This document shows, piece after piece, positions 7,021 to 13,879 of a stretch of 16,680 nucleotides of DNA. The notes under the pieces were generated by a model. It worked only from the letters and a program-made list of their open reading frames with translations, had not been told where the DNA came from and searched no databases. Made by a program: the position numbers and the translations under genes. This DNA is from an uncultured Bacilli bacterium (GTDB lineage: Bacteria > Bacillota_I > Bacilli_A > RF39 > UBA660): assembly GCA_949440065.1 (NCBI GenBank), contig CASRZP010000020.1, positions 1 through 16,680 of the forward strand, read 5' to 3'. The stretch's first letter is position 1. Each line of letters opens with the position of its first letter.

Positions 7021-7452
7021 TTAACGATTTTCTAACTTTTTATTTTTTACTTTTGACATATAAGTAGCTGATGCCATTACCATTCCAAAAGTACTAAACA
7101 AGAAGACAAAATAAATAATAGCAACAGGTGATGTAGATTTTATTCCCTCAATGTTAGCATACAACTTTCCATTAGCAAGTAATGCTTTTACCTTGGTTCC
7201 CTTATTATATCCAGCAAGACCATGTACGTTTTTTAGTTCGTATTCTTTATTCTCATATTTAACTTTCACTTCGTAAAATGTCGTCCTATTGTGTGTATTC
7301 TTGTTCACTACTTCCCTACTTGAAGTAGTAGTAACTACTGCTGTAACTTCTTCATACTTAACCTCTACTTTATTCATCCAAAACCAAAAAACGATGGTTA
7401 AAATTAAACAAAGTCCTGTTATACCCCACAGGATACCAGCTTTATGTTTCAC
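7021..7452 (-). CDS. DUF3592-family membrane protein (start codon uncertain)
   Basis: The frame can extend to 7545, but that start would be a TTG without a ribosome binding site. An AAGGAG at 7470-7465 (minus strand), preceded by an extended -10 TGATAAAAT, indicates a later start: GTG at 7452 (12 nt away), TTG at 7461 (3 nt away), or an ATT at 7458 (6 nt away). I chose GTG. The resulting protein of about 143 residues has a membrane helix at once, a beta-rich external domain containing FYEVKVKYENKEYELKN and KGTKVKALL, and a second helix with a basic tail. This is the two-helix DUF3592 layout, whose function is unknown. It probably shares a transcript with the downstream lipoprotein. Confidence 0.72.
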   Translation of the reverse strand: MKHKAGILWGITGLCLILTIVFWFWMNKVEVKYEEVTAVVTTTSSREVVNKNTHNRTTFYEVKVKYENKEYELKNVHGLAGYNKGTKVKALLANGKLYANIEGIKSTSPVAIIYFVFLFSTFGMVMASATYMSKVKNKKLENR

Positions 7453-7661
7453 GACAATCAAAATCTCCTTTTCGTTATGAATTTTATCACTTTTTAAAAA
7501 TAATAAAAGGGTTGAATAGAAATTTTTCAAATTAAAAGTTGTCAATCGATCACAGCAATAAATAATTCAAAACATATTAATCAACAACTTCAAATATCCA
7601 TATTCTCTTTTTTCTATACCGATTGAAAAGCATTGATATATAACAGTTTTAACAAACAATT

Positions 7662-7696
7662 TGGATCGAACGATAAGAGGGGATTAAACCTTTTAG
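7662..7696 (-). repeat. Degenerate tRNA-Gly 3'-end-like sequence (candidate distal attachment site)
   Basis: TGGATCGAACGAT (7662-7674) matches TGGAGCGGACGAT, the 3' end of tRNA-Gly (9927-9939), at 11 of 13 positions in the same orientation. Beyond a three-base insertion the similarity continues weakly (GGGGATTAAACC vs GGGAATCGGACC), and a shared GCTAA lies further on. It could be an old attachment-site copy left by an integrative element, or a tRNA fragment. The match is short. Confidence 0.35.
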
Positions 7697-7778
7697 CAAA
7701 AAATATTCTTTACTCATCAAATAGATTATATATTGATTTTATTATTTAATCAATATTTACTAGAAAAATATTTTTTGC
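7696..7778. repeat. Nested inverted repeats
   Basis: The outer arms are 12 bp and perfect: GCAAAAAATATT (7696-7707) and AATATTTTTTGC (7767-7778). Inside the 59-nt interval is a second perfect 9-bp hairpin, ATATTGATT (7730-7738) with AATCAATAT (7748-7756). It adjoins the tRNA-like remnant. Function unknown; cruciform, recombinase-binding or decayed terminator are possible. Confidence 0.55.
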
Positions 7779-7850
7779 GGCATATTGATGATATTTTGGC
7801 AACATAAATGTTGTTGAATTTTGTAAAATGTATTTAGTAAACACTAGTTT

Positions 7851-8115
7851 ATGATAAATGTATTTGAAGAGGTTAGAAATGAATTCAAAGTAACAGTAAC
7901 AGATAATTTTGAAAAAAGAATTTATTGCCCTTTAAAATACAAATGATAGTAATCTTTATATCGGAAATTCTGATAAAGGTTAAGAATCGTGATATAGATT
8001 TACTACAAAGAACAATACAAAGAAATACAAAAGCACATAATTGATCAAGAGAATTTAAGTAGAAGCGATTCAAACAGACAAGGAAGATGAAATGTTAAGC
8101 ATTAAATTTGCAACA
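7851..8115 (+). pseudogene. Relic of an AlbA_2 / Schlafen-type ATP-binding protein gene (N-terminal part)
   Basis: Conserved pieces of one domain appear in order but in changing frames. Frame 0 (7851-7943) gives NEFKVTVTDNFEK. Frame 1 (7936-7980) gives NDSNLYIGNSDKG. Frame 2 (7979-8041) gives RDIDLLQRTI then KAHN. Frame 1 again (8062-8115) gives a QTDKEDEMLSIKFA-like strand. This order (EFK...TDN-EK, then IYIG-D-G, then D-DLLQ-TI-R, then a terminal beta strand) is the pattern of the AlbA_2 domain found in divergent-AAA ATP-binding proteins and transcriptional regulators. At least three frameshifts and several stops separate the pieces, and the C-terminal part is missing, so the gene is dead. 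The identification rests on remembered family patterns. Confidence 0.55.
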
Positions 8116-8222
8116 TAATATTATAAAAAATCCAAATTTAACCAATAAAAATCGACAAAAATCAAATTTTATGATAATATATATAACAATTAAATTTCGA
8201 TTAAATAAGTGGTAAGGAAGTT

Positions 8223-9081
8223 ATGAATAGTAATTTATTTTATGGTTTTAGAGGTAATATTTTATTTCCAGATAAGCTAACTATCTTTAATATAGGACTG
8301 CAAAATAATTCTGATTCGAAGAATAAAATATTTAGAGAATATTTTCAAATGATCGAAGAAAAGAAAAAATTAGAATCACAATATCAAAGCAGACTATATT
8401 CATTGTCAATTAGCAAGAAGAAAACAGTTCAATAAAAGAGAACTAAAAGACAACAATATAATCGAATTAGCAGACAATGATTACCCATATGTAAATATAT
8501 TTATTGAATTAAGATCTCAAAAATTTTTAATAGAATCTAATACACAAGTATTTGAAAATTATAATACATGTAGTAAAGTTATAGAAAATATTATAAATAA
8601 TAAGTTAAAAGAAAGAGATATAAGAATTGAACTAAATCCTATAAGTGAGGCACAAAATTTTTGGAATTATTTCTCCAACAGCTCAAAAGTATATAACATA
8701 GAATTTAAATTAGTTGCACCTAACATGTTTGATGCTGAAGATGCTGCTACAACCTTTATGAAAGAAACAGAAAAAAACGTTGGTTCAAGTAAAGTTACTT
8801 TAAATTTTTATAATGAAGAAGGGAATTTAAAACCAAACAGAACAGGAATTGATTCATTCATTAAATATATTGGTGCTGGTGGTGGAACTTGGAAAATAAG
8901 AACTATAAATTCAAACGGAGAAAGAGAATATATTAGTAGTGAACAAAAAAGTACAAAAATGAATGTCCCTATTACTTATGAAGAATTAAGAGATGCAATC
9001 TTAACCTTTGAACAGCAAAAAATAATTAATGACTGTTTTGATAAAATAGAAACTATAGAAAAATTTAAGGAGCAAAATTAA
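8223..9081 (+). pseudogene. Frameshifted gene of unrecognised family, first gene of a two-gene unit
   Basis: An AAGGAAG ribosome binding site precedes ATG at 8223. The first frame runs 70 codons to TAA at 8433-8435. A second frame is open from after TAG (8371-8373) to TAA (9079-9081), but its only early ATG is at 8725, so it lacks a proper start. Joining the frames between 8374 and 8432 gives one protein of about 286 residues. Removing one A from AAA at 8386-8388 joins them smoothly (QYQ then ADYIHCQLARRK). Past the join come a central beta-rich segment (YPYVNIFIELRSQKFLI), a helical middle, and a C-terminal alpha/beta part containing FKLVAPNMFDAEDAATTFMK and IKYIGAGGGTWKI. I cannot name a family. 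No signal peptide or membrane helix is seen. It may be a pseudogene, a sequencing error, or a +1 recoded gene. Confidence 0.6.
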
Positions 9082-9082
9082 T

Positions 9083-9577
9083 ATGAAAAAATGTTTAATT
9101 ATTATATTATGCATAATTATCTCTTTAATAGCCTCATTAACATATACAGATAGTGTCTTTTTAACTGATTCAAAAAATTTAATTAATATTTTACTCACAT
9201 TATTAGGATTGTGTTTTACAAGTTTCAGTTTTATATCAACATCAATTAATGATATTTTAAAAAAATCTAATAAACATGACGATGAAAGTCTTAGAGTGAC
9301 ATTGAATAAACTTCTAGATAGTATACGAAAAGACATTGTCTTAATTTTATATGCTACTATTGTTTTAATAGCCATTAACACATTATATTACTTTGACTTT
9401 CCATTAATAAAAAATCCTATAGGTGTTGATTTTGGGTTATTAGTAATTCCTTCACTTAAGAATTTTTGTTTAAATTTTGTTGTTTCATTTATTTTTTGTT
9501 TATCATTATATTCTTTATACGACTTAGTTAAAGCATCATTTATACTACTAAGAAAATGCTATTGTATCATTTACTAA
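9083..9577 (+). CDS. Four-helix membrane protein coupled to the preceding gene, function unknown
   Basis: The protein is 164 residues. Its ATG lies one base after the TAA of the preceding gene, and an AAGGAG ribosome binding site lies within that gene's last codons, so the two are co-expressed. Membrane helices are predicted near 4-21, 34-54, 83-103 and 127-149, with a charged cytoplasmic loop (60-82) rich in Lys, Asp and Glu and a Cys-containing C-terminus. I do not recognise the family. The pairing of a soluble protein with a small multi-helix membrane protein resembles the layout of some anti-phage systems such as Kiwa, but I see no sequence relation. A role with the frameshifted upstream gene is inference. 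The frame is intact, unlike its neighbours. Confidence 0.68.
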   Translation: MKKCLIIILCIIISLIASLTYTDSVFLTDSKNLINILLTLLGLCFTSFSFISTSINDILKKSNKHDDESLRVTLNKLLDSIRKDIVLILYATIVLIAINTLYYFDFPLIKNPIGVDFGLLVIPSLKNFCLNFVVSFIFCLSLYSLYDLVKASFILLRKCYCIIY

Positions 9578-9609
9578 AATGTTACTATATTAAATACAAT
9601 GAATAAAAC

Positions 9610-9852
9610 ATGTCAAAATTAGATTTAATTTATACTAATTTTTATACTGTGATTAGACTAATAATATTATGTGGTTTTCTTACACTTATGTTAGTTTAAT
9701 TAAAATTGATGATATGCCCAGATAAAAATTCAATGTTAAGGTTGGCTGTACTAACTTTCATTTTTAGTCTTTTCTTGATATCACTAGGGAATTCTAAAGA
9801 TTCTATGGTCGTTTTCATAACTATTCATTTAAACAATGAAAAAAGCCCATAA
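9610..9852 (+). pseudogene. Interrupted small two-helix membrane ORF
   Basis: One frame reads ATG at 9610, 29 codons including a hydrophobic helix (VIRLIILCGFLTLMLV), an in-frame TAA (9697-9699), and then continues, with a second hydrophobic helix (LAVLTFIFSLFLISL), to TAA at 9850-9852. Changing the inner stop would give an 80-residue protein with two membrane helices. No ribosome binding site is evident. It may be a decayed gene or a chance hydrophobic frame in AT-rich DNA. Apart from this and the terminator below it, the 349 bases from 9578 to the tRNA hold nothing I can identify. Confidence 0.25.
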
Positions 9853-9881
9853 TATCAAATACTATGAACTTGTTTTATAAA

Positions 9882-9917
9882 TAAAAAACTCGACACTCTA
9901 ATAAAGTGTGCGAGTTT
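9882..9917 (-). terminator. Intrinsic terminator of tRNA-Gly
   Basis: ACTCGACACT (9888-9897) pairs with AGTGTGCGAGT (9905-9915), with one bulged base. Read on the minus strand the stem is followed by TTTTTT. It lies 12 nt past the tRNA 3' end. Confidence 0.85.
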
Positions 9918-9926
9918 AAACCTCAA

Positions 9927-10000
9927 TGGAGCGGACGATGGGAATCGGACCCACATAGTTAGCTTGGAAGGCTAAGGTTCTACCACTGAACTACGTCCGC
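9927..10000 (-). tRNA. tRNA-Gly, anticodon TCC
   Basis: On the minus strand a complete 74-nt cloverleaf is seen. The acceptor stem is GCGGACG paired with CGTCCGC, the D-arm is GTTC/GAAC, and the anticodon stem TTAGC/GCTAA encloses a seven-base loop CTTCCAA with anticodon TCC. The T-arm stem TGGGT (partly mismatched) pairs with the CCATC side, the discriminator is U, and the CCA end is encoded. It reads GGA and, by wobble, other glycine codons. It has its own promoter and terminator, so it is a single-gene unit. Its 3' end faces the decayed island to the left, the usual side for integration. Confidence 0.97.
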
Positions 10001-10021
10001 ATCAATTTAATGACAATATTA

Positions 10022-10049
10022 ATTATACTAAAATGACAAGAAAAGTCAA
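10022..10049 (-). promoter_or_regulatory. Promoter of tRNA-Gly
   Basis: On the minus strand, TTGACT (10049-10044) is 16 nt from TATAAT (10027-10022), a near-consensus housekeeping promoter about 20 bp before the tRNA. Confidence 0.85.
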
Positions 10050-10074
10050 TACTTATTTTTATTTTTTTTCTCGC

Positions 10075-10232
10075 TATAATTAAAGTAGAGGGAAATATGG
10101 ATAACTGGATATCTTTAGCTTATGCAAAAATGTTCATTCTATACAAAATCAAAACATAATTCATAAAATAATAAAATTAGTAAATAATAATATTGACCAT
10201 ATCCCTACAATTTATGATGAAAGGAGATTCTT
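10075..10232 (+). promoter_or_regulatory. Leader region of the UPF0316 gene
   Basis: A TATAAT box lies at 10075-10080, about 150 nt before the gene. The leader holds a 20-codon ORF (ATG at 10097, after AGAGGGAA) and an AAAGGAGA ribosome binding site just before the gene. I see no riboswitch fold. The short ORF may be a leader peptide or chance. Confidence 0.3.
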
Positions 10233-10742
10233 ATGTTATTTTTATGTTTAAAAATATTTTTTGTTCGTATTCTTGATGTATCATTAGGTACATTAAGAAC
10301 TGTCATTACAGTAAAAGGTAAAAGCTTTGTTGCTAGTCTCGTTGGTTTTGTTGAAGTATCTATTTGGTTCTTAGTCGTAAAAGAAGCCATCAATACTTCA
10401 TCCAATAGCCTCTGGATTATGTTTTCCTATGCTGGTGGTTTTGCCGTTGGTACATATATTGGTAGTCAATTATCAAACTGGTTAATTAAGGGTACTCTAT
10501 CACTACAAGTAGTAACTAGTAGTAAAAATGAAGAATTACTAAATAAAATCAGAAATAATGGGTATGCTGTATCTGCTATTAATATAGAAGGTAAAGATAA
10601 AGATACAGAAAGATATATGTTATTTATCGAAATCAATAAAAAAAGTTTATCTCACTTACAAAAACTTATTCAAGAGGTGGATAAAAAAGCTTTTATTGTC
10701 GTCAATGAAACTAAATACGTCCAAAATGGTTTTATTAAATAG
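10233..10742 (+). CDS. UPF0316 membrane protein (DUF5698 plus DUF2179)
   Basis: The protein is 169 residues, the usual length for UPF0316. Residues 1-85 contain three membrane helices with the typical motifs RILDVSLGTLRTVITVKG, then VEVSIWFLVV, then YAGGFAVGTYIGSQL (DUF5698). Residues 90-165 are a cytoplasmic alpha/beta domain of the DUF2179 type (VVTSSKNEELLNKIRNNGYAVS, then FIEINKKSLSHLQKLI). The family is widespread in Bacilli and its function is unknown; the DUF2179 domain is thought to bind a small ligand. The gene has an AAAGGAGA ribosome binding site about 5 nt before its ATG. Its last 8 bases overlap the end of convergent rluB. Confidence 0.88.
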   Translation: MLFLCLKIFFVRILDVSLGTLRTVITVKGKSFVASLVGFVEVSIWFLVVKEAINTSSNSLWIMFSYAGGFAVGTYIGSQLSNWLIKGTLSLQVVTSSKNEELLNKIRNNGYAVSAINIEGKDKDTERYMLFIEINKKSLSHLQKLIQEVDKKAFIVVNETKYVQNGFIK

Positions 10743-11478
10743 TCTCATTGCTAGAGGTTTTCATTAGTCCATATAACCTAGCTACCTCTTTTTTATTTAA
10801 CAATCGATACTCACCTGATGGTAAATCTTTTACCGATAAGAAAGCGATGCTTTCTCTTTTTAATTTAATAACGGAAAAACCAAGTGCTTCAAACATTTTT
10901 TTCACCTGATGATTTCGTCCTTCATGAATAGTAAGTTCCACAAAAGAAACTTGATTTTCTATATCTACACGGCGTAGCTTCACTCTAGACTTTGCTGTTT
11001 TTCTTCCATCGATGACAACACCATTTTTTAAAGCCACAATATGCTCACCCTTAATGATTCCTTCTACTTTTGCCAAGTAAACTTTAGGAATCCCACTTCT
11101 TGGATGCATTAAAAATTCAGCTAAAGTCCCATCGTTGGTTAATAAAAGAGCTCCTGTTGTATCATAATCCAATCTTCCCACAGGATAAATTCGCTCAGGT
11201 AAATCAATTAAATCAACTACCGTTTTACGATGTTTATCATCACTTGTTGTCGTCACTACCCCACGAGGTTTATTTAGTAAGACATAACGTAACTCCTGAC
11301 TTCTTTTAATTTCAATATCATCTACCATGATAATAGCGTGCTTTGACACTTTGTATCCTAATTCAGTAATAATTTTTCCATCAACTTTTACTCTTCCTTT
11401 TTGAATATACTCTTCAGCTTTTCTTCTTGATACTATCCCAGCATTTGCGATTACTTTTTGTAGACGTTCTTGTTCCAT
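10735..11478 (-). CDS. rluB: 23S rRNA pseudouridine synthase of the RsuA/RluB family
   Basis: The protein is 247 residues. Residues 4-50 are an S4 RNA-binding domain (RLQKVIANAGIVSRRKAEEYI). Residues 64-235 form the RsuA-family catalytic domain with LLNKPRGVVTT, the signature GRLDYDTTGALLLTNDG (101-117, Asp104 being the catalytic Asp), and EGRNHQVKKMFEALG near the C-terminus. It isomerises a uridine in 23S rRNA during ribosome assembly in the cytoplasm. RluB is preferred over RsuA by context and by the GRN-QV-KM motif, though these subfamilies are hard to separate. It follows dacF by 39 nt on the same strand with its own GAGGCGA-type ribosome binding site. A cell-wall dac gene next to rluB is a recurring arrangement in Firmicutes. 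Confidence 0.9.
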   Translation of the reverse strand: MEQERLQKVIANAGIVSRRKAEEYIQKGRVKVDGKIITELGYKVSKHAIIMVDDIEIKRSQELRYVLLNKPRGVVTTTSDDKHRKTVVDLIDLPERIYPVGRLDYDTTGALLLTNDGTLAEFLMHPRSGIPKVYLAKVEGIIKGEHIVALKNGVVIDGRKTAKSRVKLRRVDIENQVSFVELTIHEGRNHQVKKMFEALGFSVIKLKRESIAFLSVKDLPSGEYRLLNKKEVARLYGLMKTSSNETI

Positions 11479-11517
11479 ACATATCGCCTCTTTCTTCAGG
11501 TAATTATATCTTATTTT

Positions 11518-12609
11518 CTAATGAATTGCAATCTTTAAATGAAACCAAGATAATAATCTTTGCCACCAAGATTTTTTTTGTTCCTTTACTCTAACATAGA
11601 TGGGAATTTCTTTAATCACTTCATCTTTCAAATATACAATGACACTTCCTACTTGTTCATCATTCTTATACCCTTCTGTTTTTGTCAACTTAGCTAAAGT
11701 TTTTACTTTTGATGTTTCATCTTCCAATAAAGGATAAGAAAAGCTTTCTTTAATATATACTTGATCAGGGTAATAAGCATTATCAATAGTAAAAGTTAAA
11801 GGGTCAATAATATCATATTTTTTATAATGATTAAAGGCATATTCGTAAAGTGAGGTATGGGTATTATACTCATCAGGATCATGTAAAGTCACCGCGGTTA
11901 AATTAAGATTATCTTTAGAAGCGGTTGTTACTAATGTTCTTCCTGCACTAGGTGTATACCCTGTTTTTCCTCCTGTTGCATACTCATAACTATTTAACAA
12001 CTTATTTCGGTTATACCACAAGTAGGTCTTACTTTCTCCTTTTACAATATGCTTCTTCGTTCCTGATATTTTCCTGTATTCCTCCAAAGTATTTGCATAA
12101 CTAGATAAAACTGCCATATCGTATGCTGTTGAATAATTTTGCGTTTCTTCATCTAGCCCATGAGCATTGTTAAATATCGTATTTTTCATGCCAATTTCTT
12201 TAGCTTTTTCATTCATCAATTTTACAAATTCTTCTTCGTTCTCACAGATAAAATTGGCAATCACGACTGCCGCATCATTTCCGCTACGAAGAAGAAGACC
12301 ATATACTAAATTTCTAAGTGACATTTTCTCATTTAACTCAACATAAATATTTGACCCGTACATTTTTAAAACTTCCTCACCTACTGTTACGATTTCATCT
12401 AATCTATTTGACTCTATCGCTAAAACAGACGTCATGATTTTTGTAATCGACGCAATAAGTCTTGGTTCATCTTTATTCTTTTGATATAAAATTCTACCAC
12501 TATCCATATCCATTAAAATTACACTTTTAGCACTTTCTCCTAAAGCAAAACTAGAAATAGGAAAAAGAAACACCATCAACATTAAAGTTATTACTATCTT
12601 TTTCAACAT
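11518..12609 (-). CDS. dacF: D-alanyl-D-alanine carboxypeptidase (DacF-type, peptidase S11)
   Basis: The protein is 363 residues with a signal peptide (1-22, cut near SSFA). The penicillin-binding motifs are complete: S54-I-T-K57 (active-site Ser), S109-G-N111 and K215-T-G217. A beta-rich C-terminal domain (about 255-340) and a Trp- and Lys-rich amphipathic tail (KKSWWQRLLSWFHLKI) follow; the tail anchors such enzymes to the outer face of the membrane. It removes the terminal D-Ala from peptidoglycan pentapeptides and so limits crosslinking. Length and motifs fit DacF/PBP5-type enzymes. An AGGTGATT ribosome binding site precedes the ATG. It probably shares a transcript with rluB; the nuclease-like gene upstream is 60 nt away. 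Confidence 0.9.
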   Translation of the reverse strand: MLKKIVITLMLMVFLFPISSFALGESAKSVILMDMDSGRILYQKNKDEPRLIASITKIMTSVLAIESNRLDEIVTVGEEVLKMYGSNIYVELNEKMSLRNLVYGLLLRSGNDAAVVIANFICENEEEFVKLMNEKAKEIGMKNTIFNNAHGLDEETQNYSTAYDMAVLSSYANTLEEYRKISGTKKHIVKGESKTYLWYNRNKLLNSYEYATGGKTGYTPSAGRTLVTTASKDNLNLTAVTLHDPDEYNTHTSLYEYAFNHYKKYDIIDPLTFTIDNAYYPDQVYIKESFSYPLLEDETSKVKTLAKLTKTEGYKNDEQVGSVIVYLKDEVIKEIPIYVRVKEQKKSWWQRLLSWFHLKIAIH

Positions 12610-12669
12610 GAATCACCTATAACACTATATGATAACATTCTCTTCTACATTCATGGTGAAAAACTTCTT

Positions 12670-13668
12670 TTATTCTATAGATAAATGCCAATTAATCTCA
12701 TCTTCTGTTGGTAAATTGTTTTTAAATTCTTTAGATATTTGTTCTAATATTTTATACTCACTTACACCTACTGGCTTATTAATATACTTTAAGCTATAAT
12801 CTACAATTTTACTGCTTTTATTTTTACATAAAATAATGCCAATAGATGGGTTATCCAATTTATCTTTCACCTCTTCATCTAATGCAGTAAGATAAAATCC
12901 CATTTTTCTTGCAAACTCTGGTTTAAACTCCACCACTTTTAATTCTACAGCAATATAGCATTTTAATTTAATATGATAAAAAAGTAAATCGATATAAAAA
13001 TCTTGATTATCGATAGTTACTTTATATTGATTACCTACAAAAGAAAAACCATTTCCTAATTCAAGTAAAACATTTTTGATTTTATCTAACATTTTATTTT
13101 CTAATTCTTTTTCTTGATAATTTTTGGTTAATTCAAGCAAATCAAAAGCATAAGGATCTTTCATCATATAATTCGCCAAATCACTATTTTTTTTCAATGT
13201 TAATTCAAAATTATTATGTTTTACAGCTTTTTCTTGTCGATAATAAAGATTCGTATCTATTTGATAAGCTAAAACACTATCAGACCAAGTATCTTCCAAA
13301 CATTTTTCCATATACCACTTTCTAACTTTTTTATCTTTTACCTTTTGCATTAAAGTAATATTATGTTTCCATGGCAATTGTGCAACTGGTTGCACAAATT
13401 CTTCATTGTCCTTATATTCATTATAAAAGACCTTCATATATTTCAAATTGCGTATCGAAAAACCTTGCAAATTGGGAAATGACATTTTTAATTCCATTGC
13501 AACATGATCGATAAATTTATTTCCCCAACTAATATTTTCTTCTAATATTTTACCGATGTTGTAATATAAGTTAACTAATTTTTTATTAGCACCAATCATA
13601 ATTTCTAGCTGTGTTTTGCTAATCGCACTTTTAATATTTTTAATTATTTCTTGAAACGATGTATCCAT
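12670..13668 (-). CDS. PDDEXK nuclease domain protein (DUF1016, YhcG family)
   Basis: The frame opens at 13677, but AAAGGGG (13685-13679) is 1 nt from that ATG and 10 nt from the next (13668), so I chose the latter, giving 332 residues. The N-terminal helical DUF1016 part (1-150) has LVNLYYNIGKIL, FSIRNLKYMKVFYNEY and QLPWKHNITLM. The C-terminal domain carries the PD-(D/E)xK core: Asp227 in FYIDLLFYH and Glu242-x-Lys244 in CYIAVELKV. Full length and an intact active site suggest a live enzyme. YhcG-type proteins are found near restriction-modification and mobile elements and are thought to cut DNA; no methylase is beside it here. It lies between two otherwise unrelated operons, which suggests insertion by transfer. 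The biological role is unknown. Confidence 0.87.
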   Translation of the reverse strand: MDTSFQEIIKNIKSAISKTQLEIMIGANKKLVNLYYNIGKILEENISWGNKFIDHVAMELKMSFPNLQGFSIRNLKYMKVFYNEYKDNEEFVQPVAQLPWKHNITLMQKVKDKKVRKWYMEKCLEDTWSDSVLAYQIDTNLYYRQEKAVKHNNFELTLKKNSDLANYMMKDPYAFDLLELTKNYQEKELENKMLDKIKNVLLELGNGFSFVGNQYKVTIDNQDFYIDLLFYHIKLKCYIAVELKVVEFKPEFARKMGFYLTALDEEVKDKLDNPSIGIILCKNKSSKIVDYSLKYINKPVGVSEYKILEQISKEFKNNLPTEDEINWHLSIE

Positions 13669-13678
13669 TTGAATCATA

Positions 13679-13685
13679 CCCCTTT
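13679..13685 (-). promoter_or_regulatory. Ribosome binding site that decides the PDDEXK start
   Basis: AAAGGGG on the minus strand lies 1 nt before the first in-frame ATG (13677) and 10 nt before the second (13668). The second spacing is workable and the first is not. Confidence 0.6.
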
Positions 13686-13879
13686 ACTTCTTTGGATAAA
13701 AACTAATTAATCGTTGGCAATAAAAATTTCTACAAATTCAAGAAAATTATCCCAACATCTATATCATTATCCATGAAGATAAAAACTACATCGTTTTTCT
13801 AAAAATATATTTTTTTTACATACATCAATCGCATTTTTTTTAAATTAATGTTACAATCAATATAGAATAGGAGTCAAAA

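Larger units (their letters stand above)
7453..7850. other. Gene-free stretch at the left end of the accessory island
   Basis: No convincing ORF is present. The stretch holds a tRNA-Gly-like 3' remnant (7662-7696), a nested inverted repeat (7696-7778), a small palindrome CAACAT-AA-ATGTTG (7800-7813), and two copies of AAATGTATTT 30 bp apart (7826, 7856). It looks like decayed DNA. Confidence 0.5.

Noticed and set aside
7826..7865. Direct repeat AAATGTATTT, two copies 30 bp apart
   Set aside because: It is only two copies of a low-complexity AT word, not a CRISPR or iteron array; expected in DNA of this composition.
7885..8073. Minus-strand 62-codon hydrophobic ORF over the AlbA_2 relic
   Set aside because: The plus strand carries recognisable relic motifs; the minus ORF has no ribosome binding site and no motif.
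9001..9381. Minus-strand ORF of 126 codons over the end of the frameshifted gene and the membrane protein
   Set aside because: It is a shadow of the coding plus strand with no ribosome binding site and mirrored hydrophobicity.
10097..10159. 20-codon ORF before the UPF0316 gene
   Set aside because: It has a weak ribosome binding site and no recognised peptide; short ORFs are frequent in such AT-rich leaders. I kept it only as a remark in the leader entry.
10105..10250. Open frame of about 45 codons without ATG running into the start of the UPF0316 gene
   Set aside because: It has no start codon and no motif, and it ends in a different frame inside the UPF0316 gene, as expected by chance.
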